Source of the DNA: Sabethes cyaneus
Lineage: Eukaryota; Arthropoda; Insecta; Diptera; Culicidae
Direction of reading: 5' to 3'
Length of the DNA: 64,000 nucleotides
Assembly (NCBI RefSeq): GCF_943734655.1
Contig: NC_071355.1
Coordinates: 32,679,964-32,743,963, forward strand
Shown: positions 35,165-46,968 of the stretch, piece by piece
How the letters are laid out: every line of letters starts with the position of its first letter
How positions within the stretch are numbered: the first letter of the stretch is position 1
Notes under the pieces: generated by a model
What the model was told of the DNA's origin: nothing
The model's input: only the letters and a program-made list of their open reading frames with translations
Database searches by the model: none
Program-made: the position numbers and the translations under genes

Positions 35165-35508
35165 ACAGCTACCATGTTCATGCTGAGAGATGACGAGCTT
35201 GTCCAAGTCTCCTGGATGCAGTATATTTCCAGAGGTTTGACCCTTGAGAGCGGTTGTTGTAAGGCGTCAGACTAGAAGTCTCGGTACGAATTAATTGACA
35301 TTTCGGGATACTGATCACAAGCCAGTTTTTCCTGAACCAATCGACAAACAAATCCAAGAGCCTCTACAGCCGAACCCAGTCATCTATAGAGCAAATCACC
35401 GAATATAATTTCAGATCATCTGCATACTTCATTTTGCATCCCACTCCTAGCAGCTCCTTTTCGGAGCTAATCGGCAAAATTTCACGTGCCACACGTTTGA
35501 ACGCTTTG
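35165..35508 (-). pseudogene. LINE reverse transcriptase fragment retaining the YADD active-site motif
   Basis: The minus-strand frame reads ELLGVGCKMKYADDLKLYS, then after a short gap DWVRL, a stop, and LLDLFVDWFRKNWLVIS. KYADD (codons at 35415-35426) is the catalytic motif of Jockey/CR1-type non-LTR reverse transcriptases, and W..NWL..S..KC is the usual downstream block. An in-frame TAG and lack of the rest of the domain make it a dead fragment. A MITE inserted at 35511 cuts its 5' side. Confidence 0.75.
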
Positions 35509-35510
35509 TA

Positions 35511-36479
35511 CCGTTCTGATTCAAACTTAGAACAGTCTCAAACTTCGAACACTTCAGAATAAAATGCTCGTAGTATCACTAATATGATAAAATATTATGC
35601 TTATTGTACACCACCGTGTTCGTTAGAATGTCCTAAATCCGGTGAGGTATAACATTGAACTGTAGGACTCCTTGTTAGAAATCAGCAGGCGCTGGAAAAA
35701 AGTGAGAACTTAGATTTTAACTTCGTTCGCATACTCTTAGCGTTTGGTGCAAAATTAGTTGTTTTTATTTTACCAATTTTGCATTATTTTACCAATTTTA
35801 GAACATTTACCTTCCCACTTCGCGATTATTAGGTAAGTGCAAGATATATACGTTCTAAAGCATAGTTAAAATACAATATTCCATGCATTATTTCAAAGAT
35901 ATTAGATAAATAAAAAGTGTTCGAAGTTTGAATCACGTTTTGAGGTGTGATTCAAACTTCGAACACTTTTTTTCGGGAAAATGAATTATCTGCATTGTAA
36001 ATCTGCTGTACAAAGTTAACTTGCTTTAGATGTGGTATATAGAGTTTGAAAATATTAGCAATTGACTACAGAAATACGCATTGAAACTAATTATTGTGTG
36101 AAAAATTTAAATCATACTGTTAGGAGGATTTAAAAAGATAGTGTTTAGAAAAAGGATGAAATTTCACTTATTTAAGTTGAATGACACTAAAAACATTAAT
36201 AATTTTCAAAGTAATACAAGTGTTCGATGTCTGAGACTGAAATATTCGAGCTTTGAATGTCGACCATGAAAGTGTTCGAAGTTTAAATCAAAACCGAACA
36301 GCAGTTTTTTAGTGTTTTTAATGTAAATTAACATTTTATTAATTAAAATTTTAACACGAAAATAATTAAATTGTCATGCTATTAAACCATTTATGGGAGT
36401 AGAATAAAAATATTTTCGAACATTTTTTTTGAAGAAAGTTTCGGCACAGCTTAAGTGTTCGAAGTTTGAATCAGAACGG
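35511..36479. mobile_element. Tc1/mariner-type MITE with TA duplication and repeated terminal motif
   Basis: The left end ccgttctgattcaaacttag and the right end ttcgaagtttgaatcagaacgg are inverted copies (about 24 bases, few mismatches). Both are flanked by TA (35509-35510 and 36480-36481). The terminal word gtgttcgaagtttgaatc recurs inside the element in both orientations at about 35537, 35918, 35947, 36219 and 36270, including a head-to-head pair at 35918-35970. It has no transposase ORF. It is inserted in or next to the LINE fragment at 35165. Confidence 0.8.
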
Positions 36480-36482
36480 TAG

Positions 36483-36974
36483 AAACTTATTATGTGATCA
36501 AGTAATCACTGTTTCATCAGAAATGGGATTCAAAGTTTTTTCAATTCTATCATTCCATCATCTACGTAACTAAAGGGCGTAACTTGTCGACACACTACTA
36601 GCAAGCCGCGAAACTGTCACTGTTTTTGCAACATGTACCTACGAAAAATGATAGTGTTTTGTGTTGCATTTCAGTGTGTCTGGAAGGACTCGGCATAAAA
36701 GGAAAAGCTGCGGAATTGAGAGCTAAAATATCTAATAATCAATAAAATGGCAATAATTAGACTGAAAGGTTATAAAAATTATGGATTTCACTTCCACATC
36801 CACCTGATAAATGCAATAGAAGTAACCAGTTCATACCTGAAAATGCTTAAACGTGATTGGTTGGAAGCTTATGTAAATTCACGAAAATTGTTCGACTTTA
36901 GGTAAAACCCCATCTTTTTTTGAAAACCACAGAAAAGGCACACGTTTCCACTCAGAATTGACCAAGCTATTACC
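36483..36974. other. Intergenic sequence, nothing recognised
   Basis: An AT-rich stretch between two transposons. No gene or repeat was recognised. Confidence 0.4.
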
Positions 36975-36982
36975 ATTCAAAA

Positions 36983-38149
36983 TAGGGTTGGCATACCGGT
37001 AGTACCGGGACCGGGAATACCGGTACTACCGCCTGATTTTCCAGTACCGAAATACCGGTACTGGCACAAGAGAAAACCGGTACTTTCGGTACTGATCAAT
37101 TATGCAATTTTTCTAACATTCGGCCTTAAAATCGAAGATAACAATTTTAAAATAATTTCTAAAACTACGCGCTATATTTTGATAAAGCCAGCGGATGAGT
37201 TACTACATCGATTTAACACCAGTAACGAGATTGAGAAAATTTTTGAGCGTTAGTTATTGGAATGAATATGGCTAGCTGATCATGAAGGAAAAATTAGAAA
37301 GGACTTTAGACGCCTATAGCAGTTAAAGCTTTAAGGAGTTCGATTAGACCTGTACACCAAAACACTCTGCGGAATGAACTCGCTTCGATGTAACTCAAGG
37401 ATTGAAGATCAAGTATTGGACTATGCCTTTCGGTACCCTGAGTACAGCCTGTTCTTCAGCGATACATTCTGAGAAAGCATTTTCAGCGTCTGGCAGATTC
37501 GCTTTCGCTTGGTGAACAGTACATTGAATATTCTGTGCATCTTAAAGTTGAATTTTGCAAGCAGCATTCTCCTCTAGCAGCATACAACCGGGGGGTCGTG
37601 TTGTATCAAAAACTTGTCTCCACTGTACTTGGTCCTAGGCTAGTTGTCACCAATTCATTGAGCTGCTCGAAGTCGGCTTCAACCTGCTCGTTGGGCCCCT
37701 CCATTGATGGTATCGGTGGGGTTTTTGAAAAGAACAGATTTCGGTGCACAGTCATCCGTCATCCTTGCGACATTGCCGACCCATCGTAGCCTCCCGACTT
37801 TCGCCAGATGTCGCTTGGAATCACTCCAATTTTTGCAATCGCTAACTCTGTTCATTTTTACAAGGGCACAATTCTCATAGATCTTAGATGAGAACACAAT
37901 TAGCGATTGTGAAAGTACCTGGGTGACTCCTGTTACCTAAGTGACAGTACAAATGAAATGGTAACTGCAAGGTGAGGTGAAGTGACTTAAGAATTGGACC
38001 TCAAATAAAAGTATTAGCAGATTTTTTAAAGAACAAGGATTTTCTTTTTAAAGCTTTAGGTACCGGTACCAGTACCGGTATTATCGGTACTGATCCTTCC
38101 AATACCGAAATACCGGTTGTCAAAAATCCTGTCGGTACTCCCAACCGTA
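36983..38149. mobile_element. Decayed hAT transposon with perfect 8-bp target duplication
   Basis: The ends tagggttggcataccgg (36983) and, in reverse complement, tacggttgggagtaccg (38149) are inverted repeats. The flanks attcaaaa (36975-36982) and attcaaaa (38150-38157) are identical, the 8-bp duplication typical of hAT. Subterminal taccggtac-type repeats are dense at both ends (36996-37097 and 38059-38115). Between them a + strand frame near 37448-37513 reads SSAIHSEKAFSASGRFAFAW. This resembles the conserved SSAxSERVFSxAG block of the hAT dimerisation domain and is followed by a stop. The transposase is not functional. A LINE fragment sits inside. Confidence 0.88.
37575..37860 (-). pseudogene. 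LINE 3'-end fragment nested in the hAT element
   Basis: The minus-strand frame contains KVGRLRWVGNVARMTDD and then KNPTDTINGGAQRAG. LRW.GHV.RM is the hallmark of the C-terminal segment after the reverse transcriptase domain in RTE-type and related LINEs. The short piece is broken by stops and lies wholly inside the hAT boundaries, so it inserted after the hAT element. Confidence 0.7.
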
Positions 38150-38289
38150 ATTCAAAATCTAGCAGTTTTCGTGTCACGATCATTTTTGTTTTCGCAGCAC
38201 GGCACCCAGTTAAAGTAAGACGTAGTCCTACGTCAAAAGTGTCAAAAAAGTGAGGTTGGCGGGTTCCGAGCCGTGCAATGATCTATTGT

Positions 38290-38385
38290 TACCAAAAAGC
38301 TTTATAGCCGTATTGAATAAGGCGCCTCCATCAATTCCAGTGATATGGTGACGCCAGGTTATTTTTAAACTTACTGTATGTACCG
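38290..38385 (+). repeat. Dispersed repeat copy 2 (see 29346-29445)
   Basis: It shares ordered blocks agctttatagccgtattgaa, gcgcctccatc, attcca and ggttatttttaaactt with 29351-29430. The motif agacgtagtcctacgtc lies just upstream (38217-38233). An inverted relative of that motif (29556-29574) lies about 110 bases downstream of copy 1. Confidence 0.55.
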
Positions 38386-38504
38386 AACGTCAAAGGTAGA
38401 AATTGACAGAGAATTGTAACTTTTCATGTTAGTTTGTAACGTAACGTTGTAAGGTGCAACTTTTTATCATTTTTGATATTGACTTATACTGGTCAAGTTA
38501 ATTT

Positions 38505-38737
38505 GAACTTCTTACTAGGAAGTAAATGTGTTTTTGGGAATAACGAGCATTGAAAGAACTAGGAAAAATGATATGCAAACTGTGAAAAATAATTATCTGT
38601 CTAGGTGGGACTTGAGAGTTGTGGGTTCAAGTTCCACCGAGACAGTTAATTATTATTCACAGATTGCGTATCATTTTTCCCAGTTCTTCCAATGTTCGTT
38701 CTTCACAAAAACACATTTACTCCCTAGTAAGAAGTAC
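38505..38737. mobile_element. Palindromic MITE (arms of about 110 bp)
   Basis: The outer arms cttcttactaggaagtaaat and its near-complement ending at 38737 pair almost end to end around a centre near 38621. The centre holds a gtgggttcaagttccaccga stretch that resembles a tRNA B-box, but the rest of a tRNA is absent. It is most likely a foldback-type MITE. No ORF. Confidence 0.8.
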
Positions 38738-40845
38738 AACTAGCGTGAATCGCAGTGGTTGGAGAATTCACGAAAAAGTGATCATTTGAATCGATGAACA
38801 TCTCTCATGAACATACACTATTTGCCTACCTCGCCGATAATGCACGCATCAGCTTTGAATTTTGTCACGAACAGAACCTCATTGAGAACATCAAAATTCG
38901 TTCAAATATTGAATATTCAACAGTGAGTGTATTCGATTTAGCGGATATAAAATACCTGGGGACCCTGGAAAGTATTCAAAATAATATTACCACGAAAAGG
39001 GAGTAGTTTAAAGTGGTGTTAGTGGCTTTACAAGCAGCAGAAGGTGTTAATTCGCAATTTTGCGTTGCACACGAAATTCGTATATTCATCGTTGCTATGA
39101 AGCGTGAATGTATGTGACTCATTGTTATAGGCGAATTGAACCACTCACGTCGATGTTTTCTCATGATAAAACCGTTTGCCGATGCTCGGCGGTTTAGTTG
39201 AGTTCCCAAAAATTGTGAAAAATTTGAGGCAATTGTCGGTAACCATCAGTTGATCGTTTTTAGATCGAAGCAAATAAATTGAAATCATTCCTGCTAGGTA
39301 ACAGATGATGAGAAATGTTCCATGAATTTAAAAAATTAATATACAACAGCTAACAAAGCCCATCTTAGTTCCAGTATTATTGAGAAACATGCCTTCTTGG
39401 GATATCCTTTTGAAAAACGATGGACTTTCGATTTCGTATACAACCAATAGTACTTGACCACCCTTTCAGCTCGACAGTTGCGATCAGCAACCGACCGAAT
39501 AATTACGTGTTATGTTCAATATGGCGCTATCGTCGCCATATTCAGGGTCATTACTAGAGGCTTCACTTTAAACCGTCGTCTGCAAACCCGCGGAAGTCAC
39601 CTTTTGCTAGCCCATCAAAAGCGATCATCGCGCAGCAGCGTATCATTAGTTGGGTACGGCCGCGGCCGGCGTACGTCAACAGCAACGGCAGCAGACACAA
39701 AAACCTTTGGCAGGTGATTCTGCAGCTACGCTCCTCCCCGATTTTGTTTTGTTTTTGTCTGTGACGCGAAACAACAAAACCCCGCTCGCTTAGAGGCACA
39801 CACGGCACTTAGCCGCGATCGCATCGTGCATCGTAATAAAGAGGGTCCCAAAAATTATGGTAAACAGAAGGAAAAAAAGCACATTTCGCGTTGCGAATTT
39901 CGATACGCTTACGCTTATTGGCGATGTGTATTCAACCCCCGGGTCACGACCGGACGTTGCGCAGCTTACCACTGCTGCATCGGCTAGTGGATAACAGATA
40001 TTAAAACTCATTTATAACCTGAAATTAGGAAAATTTTGATTAAACGATTCGACTGGATTAGGATTGTTTTCTGTCAGACTGTGCGGATTTTAAGAAACAG
40101 AAAAAAAAATTTAAGTTGGTCATTACCTAACCTATGAACCTATACAGCAGCTGGTAGTTTCATTACTTTACGGTTCCATTGCTCGGGTGAGGCCAAGAAC
40201 TCATTCGCAAGTTTGATCGAAACACAATTACGCATTCATGCACTGGACGACGCGCGGGTGCGAATGCGTTTCTGGATGCATTTATCGAGTCATCTTTATG
40301 GCAGTTTGGCGAAAGTTTGGTACGAAACTTTTATTAGCGAGCTCGTCAGCGAGCGGATTTGAAACCGAGTGTTTGTCAGCCTGCCCTCTTCGTCACCGTC
40401 ACCGGCCGATGCAGCACCGGCGGCAGGCGTCATCACGGTGTTAGTCGTCGACATCGTCGCCACCAACCGCGGTAGATGAGCTGCGTGGTGGCTCACAATC
40501 AAGTCATTCCCGGGCCGGCCGGATCCCGTATCCGTATCGCATACACATGAATGCAACCGGAGCGCAATGAAATTGCTCCAATTTTGATAGTAAGAGAAGT
40601 TTAATGAACAAACTTTGGACACGAAAAAATTCCCACCCGTGGAACTTTATCCTCTCTTCGTGGCGACGAAGTCGACGGCTGCAAGGGATGCTATGATTTC
40701 AATGTTGGCTGTTCCTCGAAGAATAATTAAATTTATTAGAGTCTAGTATGAAAATCAGAACAATCAGACACATCCATCGGTTTAACGACTTTAGACTCTA
40801 TTACTCAAGGGATGAATTTAAAGGTTTGACACTGGCAGACATGTT
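38738..40845. other. Intergenic sequence with a GC-rich island (39.5-40.6 kb)
   Basis: No gene was recognised. The part at about 39,460-40,600 is GC-richer with CAGCAG/GCGG words, unlike the flanking transposon DNA, and may be old host sequence. The ORFs at 38794-39006 and 40296-40622 have no recognisable family. Confidence 0.35.
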
Positions 40846-40849
40846 ACAA

Positions 40850-41650
40850 CATGACTACGTCAACTGACGATATCCTTAGGCATTTCATCGCAAATCTTCT
40901 CCCAACGTTACTTATCCACTGTCAATCCTTTGGTGCACCATAGTTAGCCTAGCAGGTAACCCCACGCATAGCAATCTTTCGAAGAATTAAATGCGGAAAA
41001 TTGTCCTAACACCAAACATGTGTAGCTTTCAGCTGGTGAGACGGTGCAGAATCTTGTTGGAAGCAGTAGGGTGCATTCTTGTGGTGTTTTTTGATGAAGG
41101 GAACCAAATTGTTCTGCAAAACATTATCGGTGTTGATTTGGTGTTGATTTGAGCACCCGGTTCAATGAACAGCAATGGAAACTTCAAATTTTTGTAGAAA
41201 CATTCCCATAATATCACCTTGGAAAAATTCTGGAACCGTTGAGCAGCCAGTTTGTCCCAAGGAATACCAGCAAGATGTGCTGCATATTTCCGATCATTTT
41301 GTTGATTGTGGTGATCCTGTAGCAGGAACATTTTTTCGTCCGAAAATAGATTTTCACAATCATCTTTCGACTCCGGCAACCTTCTGCATTTCTGTCAAAT
41401 CGTGCATATTTCCGCTTCCGGTGTCGTTACAGTGCGTTTACGCCCAAGTTTGGAGAGCATCTTTGAAGAACCGGTTTCCTTGTATCGCTTGATGGTATTC
41501 CGTTTAATCCGAGCGGATTCTTTCAAATATCACACGGTCTTAAATTTTTCAAAAACAGACCCAAGTTCCTTCTTTGCGTCTATGATTACCACGACTCTTA
41601 AACGAAAAATATGCAGACAAATTTGTGATTAACCCATTTTTGATTAAACA
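40850..41650 (-). pseudogene. Degraded mariner-like (ITmD37E-type) transposase
   Basis: Minus-strand frames give an N-terminal helix-turn-helix remnant (RNTIKRYKETGSSKML, then LGRKRTVTTPE). The catalytic segment follows: ENLFSDEKMFLLQDHHNQQN, RKYAAHLAGIPWDKLAAQRF, SKVILWECFYKNLKFPLLFI. SDEKMF with the first catalytic aspartate and the VxxW/PLLFIEPGA blocks are those of mosquito ITmD37E/mariner-type transposases. The region is shorter than an intact gene (about 1 kb), lacks a continuous frame and has lost part of the middle. Inactive. Confidence 0.8.
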
Positions 41651-41836
41651 TGTCCGAAAAACACTAACAAACAGTTAATACTGCTCACTAATAGAATCCG
41701 AGTAGGCATTTGTTTTCAGGATAAGTTCCTTTGATTATATCATGGTGTACGAAATCTGAAATTAAATAAAAAAGAAAACTTTTCTAATCAAATTCTACTA
41801 TTTAAGCTAAGACGAGGGCTTCTTCAAGAAATTTTA

Positions 41837-42046
41837 ATGCACAAATTGTATCGAACCGTAACATCTAACATGAAGCAAAACTTGGTAGCAAAGAAATGTT
41901 CGAGGAAGCTCTACGAGAAGTTACTGACCCAATGGGATTTTGTTATTATGAATCATGAAACGTACTGCAAGGTAAAAATTCCTGTATGTACTAAAATTTC
42001 ATACCTTATAGGATCGACAGAATCGCTTCAACGACTACGAAATTAA
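41837..42046 (+). pseudogene. Second mariner-like transposase fragment
   Basis: The + strand frame contains KKCSRKLYEKLLTQWDFVIMNHETYCKVK. It corresponds to the RARKLYxxLLTxxxxxIMDDETYVK block around the first catalytic aspartate of ITmD37-type mariners, as at 58510-58590. Here MDDETY has become MNHETY, so the catalytic position is lost. Only this block survives. Confidence 0.65.
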
Positions 42047-42199
42047 AAACAGCTATAGATAGAAACTTCTAAAATAATGAACCAGGAAATCTATAAAGAA
42101 GAATATTTTCAGAAGAGGAACGGTAAGATGGAGCAGAATGAAGTAGATTGCCTTTTCTGATAAGCTGCCACTATTTAAAATCTCCTAAATAGTGGTACT

Positions 42200-42420
42200 A
42201 TGTAGCCGCTCAATTAGCTTCGGGGGTACGATGCAGTCCTAACAAGCCAGTCGTCGTATGTTCGAATCTCGGCTAGGCGAGGTTGCTAGATAGAGTCAGT
42301 AGGATTGTTGCTCTAGCCCCGTAGCTATCATGTACTCTAATAGCCGGCTGCAAAGTCTGTCGATAAAGAAGATTCAAGTCCTTAAGGACGTTTATATCCA
42401 TGGCTTTGCTTGAAATAGTG
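42200..42420 (+). mobile_element. tRNA-derived SINE candidate
   Basis: It contains an A-box-like stretch (ttagcttcgggggtac, about 42216) and a B-box-like gttcgaatctcgg (about 42260). A non-tRNA body follows (gtcagtaggattgttgctct, agccggctgcaaagtctgtcgataaagaag). The spacing fits a pol III promoter from a tRNA ancestor, as in mosquito tRNA-SINEs. The ends are approximate, and a LINE 3' tail is an alternative. Confidence 0.55.
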
Positions 42421-42479
42421 GTACAACGACAACGTGTCACTGTGGTTCACAAGGAGTGAAATCCTTCAAATACCGCACT

Positions 42480-44628
42480 CTAACCCACTAAAAACCTCAC
42501 GGGCACCTGGCCTCCCATCAAGACGTGTAGCGATTGGAAAGTGCCCTCCATCACGACGCGCACTTCGTCACAGCCACCCTCGCAGGGATCTCCGCCAGTT
42601 ATGAACATTTCTACAAAATGGGTACAGGGATTATTTAGGGTACGAAGCCCATCTCCACACATATGTCTCCGGTCAAGGGTTTTACCGCGCCCAGAATCGC
42701 GTTGCTTTGGATTAAGATGTCATATGCGGCCCAAGGACGTTCGTTCAATTGGCTGCATCGGCATCATTATCCACCCCGACTGGATGTAAGCACTACTAGA
42801 TTGCTGACGCTAGCTGGTGCCGCTGGAACGCTGTTCAGCTCTCCATGTTCGCTGCAGATCGGACAAGATGTGTGTTATCACCTTGTTGGCAATATTCCAT
42901 ATGTTCTCATCTCTACACATTTCCCTGACAATATTATCTACGTTAAGAGATGGCAGCTCGCGGCGCGCAGACACAAATGTTGGGCAGACGAAAACTACGT
43001 GCTCTGGTGTTTCCTCCTCATTATCACACTCGGGACATAGGAGGGACCTTGCATGCCCGAACCGATACAGGTACTGCCTGAAGCAACCGTGCCCTGATAG
43101 GAATTGCGTCAGGTAGAAGTTCACTTCTCCGTGCTTCCTGTTAACCCAACTGACCAGGTTCGGTATCAGCTTGTGCGTCTATTTTCCATTCGTAGCAGTG
43201 TTCCACTCTTCTTGCCACTCGGCTATCGACTCCGCTCTCATCCGTTTACGTATTCCTCTAGTACCTTTCCGCCTATAACATTCACTGTCTTCGGCCAGCG
43301 TAATGCAAATAGGGATCATTCCGGCGATAACACAAGGTGCTTCCGACGATATGGTTCGGTAGGCAGTAGCAACTCATATCAACCGAAAGGTGCGGATCAG
43401 CTTTGTCCTAATACGGTGGGTTTCCAGCGCTGCGTTCCTGCTGTGCCCGCATGTCTCAGGATTGAGCAGGATACGCTAGCCAGAAACGCCTTTTGCTGCT
43501 GCTTGGACCAGCACTGTTCGGCATGATTCTGGAAATCGCGTTGAAGGCCTTGGCCGCCTTGTTGCAGGCATAGTCGACGTGGCTGTTGAAATTCAGCCGA
43601 TCGTCGGCCATCACACCCAAGTATCTTAGAGGCTATAGCGTGCTCACTAACGTTGAGTTCCAACCGTTGAACCGCTCTACAGTTGCTAACTAATAGTACC
43701 TCTGTTTTGTGGTGGGCTATTTGCAACATTACTCCTTTCATCCAGGTTTCGATCGCGTCTATTGTCTAGGATGCCAACATTTCAACCTCCTCCAAAGTCT
43801 CGCCTATTACCGTTGTTACGTTATCGTTCGCGAAGCCGACGATTTTTTCTAGGCAGTTTCAGTGTTAGTACGCCGTTGTACATAGCATTCCAGAGCGATG
43901 GGCCGAGCAGTGAGCCTTGTGGAACCCTCGCGGTAACCCTGAAAGCCTTCTGGCCGATGTTTGTTTCATAAACCAGAAAGCGGTTCTGGAAATAGCTATT
44001 GAGGATCCTACACAGATAGGCCGGGACCCTCATTGCGTGCAGCGATAGTTTGCCAACTGACGCTATTGAAAGCGTTCCTAACGCCCTTCGTGATTACGGT
44101 GCAGTGTCGATTTCCTCTTCTCTTCTGATTAGTTGCCTTCTCAGCTCTTTCGATCACTGTACGTATGGCGACTACCATACAGTTTCCTTTCTTGAATCCG
44201 AATTGCCTCTCTGACAGTCTGCAGTGCCGCTTTCAGCGCTACATTGGGGATTCCAACTGGGCCAGGCGCTTTCCTAACTTTCATACTTTTCGCGGCAGCA
44301 ACGAGTTCCTCGTTGGAGACTCATCTTTCATCGGCGTCAACCTCCTCAACAACACCGTATGGACAAGGTGGCCAGATCGTTGTATCGTGCTCCGGGAAAA
44401 GCGCTTCAATGATGATCTTTAGTCTCTCTGGACACGTTTCAGTGGGCGTCGTCGGACCTCTTATCCTTGCCATTGCAAGTTAAGTTCGATAAAGTTCCTT
44501 AAAGCAGTTGGATTTGCTTTGTATTATTGCCCGTTTCAGTACTGCCTTGGCGACCCGGTGCACTATTCTCCGTGCCTCTCTCTCAGAGGTGTTCTTTGCC
44601 CGTTGAAGTGCATCGTTTCACTCGTCAT
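42480..44628 (-). pseudogene. R1-like non-LTR retrotransposon ORF2 (degraded)
   Basis: Read right to left, the minus strand shows an RT N-terminal block (MKVRKAPGPVGIPNVALKAA, near 44.28 kb), then VTARVPQGSLLGPSLWNAMY with DGVLTLKLPR-like sequence (43.9 kb). The catalytic block follows as FANDNVTTVIGE instead of FADD. Then come IAHHKTEVLLVSNCRAVQRL (43.7 kb), a LASVSCSILRHAG block (43.4 kb), and the C-terminal Cys/His block FGHARSLLCPECDNEEETPE and HVVFVCP (43.0 kb). The order and motifs are those of R1-clade LINEs of mosquitoes. Stops and frameshifts, plus the D-to-N change in the active site, make it inactive. Its 5' side ends at the (TG)n run. Confidence 0.85.
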
Positions 44629-44818
<190 letters not shown>

Positions 44819-44819
44819 G

Positions 44820-46012
44820 ACGAGCCAGATAGTAAAAGGGGGAAAACGCGAGAGAGAAAAAGAAGAAATACTAGCATGAAAAAAAGAAAAGAAAACGAAA
44901 GGAAAATCGTGACACAATGGAATGGGAAACAGGACGTAAAAAGAGAAAAAAGTAAAAAGGAAGAGTAGAGGAGGAAAAAGCGAAAACGAGGCATAGAAAC
45001 AGGTAGAACGGAAAAGAAAAAAAGAAAAATTAGGGAAGAGAAGGAAAAATGAAGTAAACGAGAAAGAACATGAGGACAAACTGAACAGAAAAGGAGAAAA
45101 ATAGAAAGTAATAGCAAAATACAGGATAGAAAAAAAGAAAAAGAAAAAGAGAAATTTCGGAAACATAAAAGTTAGAAACGAGAACAACGGAGATAAAATA
45201 AAAACGGAAGACAAACGGGATAAAATAAAAAACAAAACATCAGAAATAAAAAAAAAGACTGGTAAAGAAGAAATACGGGCATGACAATGGAAGAAGCAAG
45301 AGGAAAGAGTGAAAAACGAGAGAGAAAAGAAAGACAAAGAGGAAACAACGGATAGAAAAGAGGAAACACGAGACACGTGAAGGAAACGGAACAGAAAAAG
45401 AAAAATCAGCGTTACAAAAAAGGTGGAAAAACGGGAAAGAAAAAGAGGGAAGACATTAAAGAGAAAACGGAGCAAAAACAAGAGGGAACCCAAACGGAGG
45501 AAACAAGGAAAACGGAAAAAAGAGGTTAAAACGGATATAGAAAGTTGGTACAAAATGGAAATGGGATGGAAAAATGGGTCAGAACCAGAAGAAATGTAAA
45601 ACAGAAAAAACGAACCACAGAAAAATGAAAAACTGTAGAGAAAAAGACAAAAAACGGAAAATAGAAAAGGAAAACAGGAGAAAAATGAGACCACAGGGAG
45701 CCAAAAACAAAATATACGTGACAGAAAAAACAAGGTATCTAAAAGAGGAAAAACGGTACTGACCAAACAAAAAACTGAGAAGCAGAAGAGTTAAAAAAAC
45801 GAAAACTGGAACCGAAAAAGGAAAAGAAAAGAGAAAAGGTTGAACATGGAAAAGAAAAATAATGAAAAAATCAGTGCGAAACAAGAGGAAAAAAAGGACT
45901 GAAAATAAGAAAAAATATGGGACAGAAAATAGAAAAACGAGATAAAAACGGAAAAAATGAAAGAAAAAAGAAAAAAACCGAAATCAAAAACCAGAGAAAC
46001 GGTACAGAATGA
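44820..46012. repeat. Purine-rich (A/G) low-complexity tract, 1.2 kb
   Basis: The + strand is overwhelmingly A and G (gaaaaacgag, agaaaaagaa and similar), with C and T rare, over about 1.2 kb. The 382-codon minus-strand ORF rich in F, S and L is produced by this bias and is not a gene. No clear fixed repeat period is seen by eye. Confidence 0.9.
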
Positions 46013-46295
46013 ATTTTGGGCATAATTTCAAATTTAATTTTCAATCAATTTAATTCCAATTTCAAGTAAAAACTTCAAACTTTCTTTGATCCGATTTCAT
46101 GTCTAATTCCAAGTAAAACTTCCTGTCAAAATTATTCCAAATTTAAGTCTTATTTCCATTCGAATTTAAAGTCTAATTTCCAGTTCAAGCCCAAATCAGA
46201 CTAATTCAAGTCTAATTTAATGTCATATGTCAAGTCAACCTAAACTCTAATTTCCAGTCCAATTTCAACTTTGATTTTAAATCCAATTGCACCCG
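46013..46295. repeat. Degenerate AATTTCAAGTCTAATTTCCA-type low-complexity repeat
   Basis: The words aatttca, aagtctaattt and ttccagt/tccaatt recur irregularly over about 280 bases. It is a decayed short-period satellite next to the purine tract. Confidence 0.65.
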
Positions 46296-46960
46296 GAAAA
46301 AACATAGACTGGTGCAGGGCGCCTAATCTAGCTTCTGGTTTTTAAGTCGTTTACTTTGATCACTATCTTCTTTATTTTGGTTGCTTTTGTAGTTTACACC
46401 CTCTGTCTGCGGAAATCGGAAACTGTCCGACTTTTCCGGAGCAAAAAAATGACAGCACATATTTTTGTCGGACGGAAAAAGCACACTGACATCAGCCTGC
46501 ACGTGTCTATTCTTTTGAAAGATCGAATGTCCCACACATCCCTGGCACGAACGTCATTCTCATACAAGCCGTTTGAGCCAGGCTTGCTGGCTCGGTTTTA
46601 CGTCAAATTTGACAGCAGCTGTAAGAATTGCGCTATCATACGGTTTTATGCTTCAGAAAATTTGTTGCATGTGGGATGTAGATGATGATACATGTTCGTT
46701 TTTTCTGTTATCGGCAACATTAGAAATGTAAAATTCTGATGCGCAGCATTTAATACATGCGTTGTCTCGTATAAAGTTTGTTTCAAAATTTGTTGTCTAC
46801 CTCTATTACCACCACTATCGGAGGCGGCTTCAGCTGACAGCTGTCGTGACAGGGATCTGGTTTGTTTATGTCTGGGCACGCTAAAACCCGTACCACCGAA
46901 CCAATTTTAATGGTTGTACTATCCAAAGAAAAGAATTTTACTACAGGAATCCCTTGAATA
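46296..46960. other. Intergenic sequence, nothing recognised
   Basis: The ORF at 46356-46685 has no recognisable family. No repeat structure is evident. Confidence 0.4.
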
Positions 46961-46968
46961 AGGCGATG

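Noticed and set aside
38605..38645. tRNA-like B-box (gtgggttcaagttccacc) as a tRNA or SINE
   Set aside because: It lies at the centre of a near-perfect palindrome and no cloverleaf or A-box can be built. It is treated as part of the MITE.
41860..42000. Joining the two mariner pieces (40.85-41.65 minus and 41.84-42.05 plus) into one element
   Set aside because: They lie on opposite strands and belong to overlapping parts of the transposase, so they are two separate relics.
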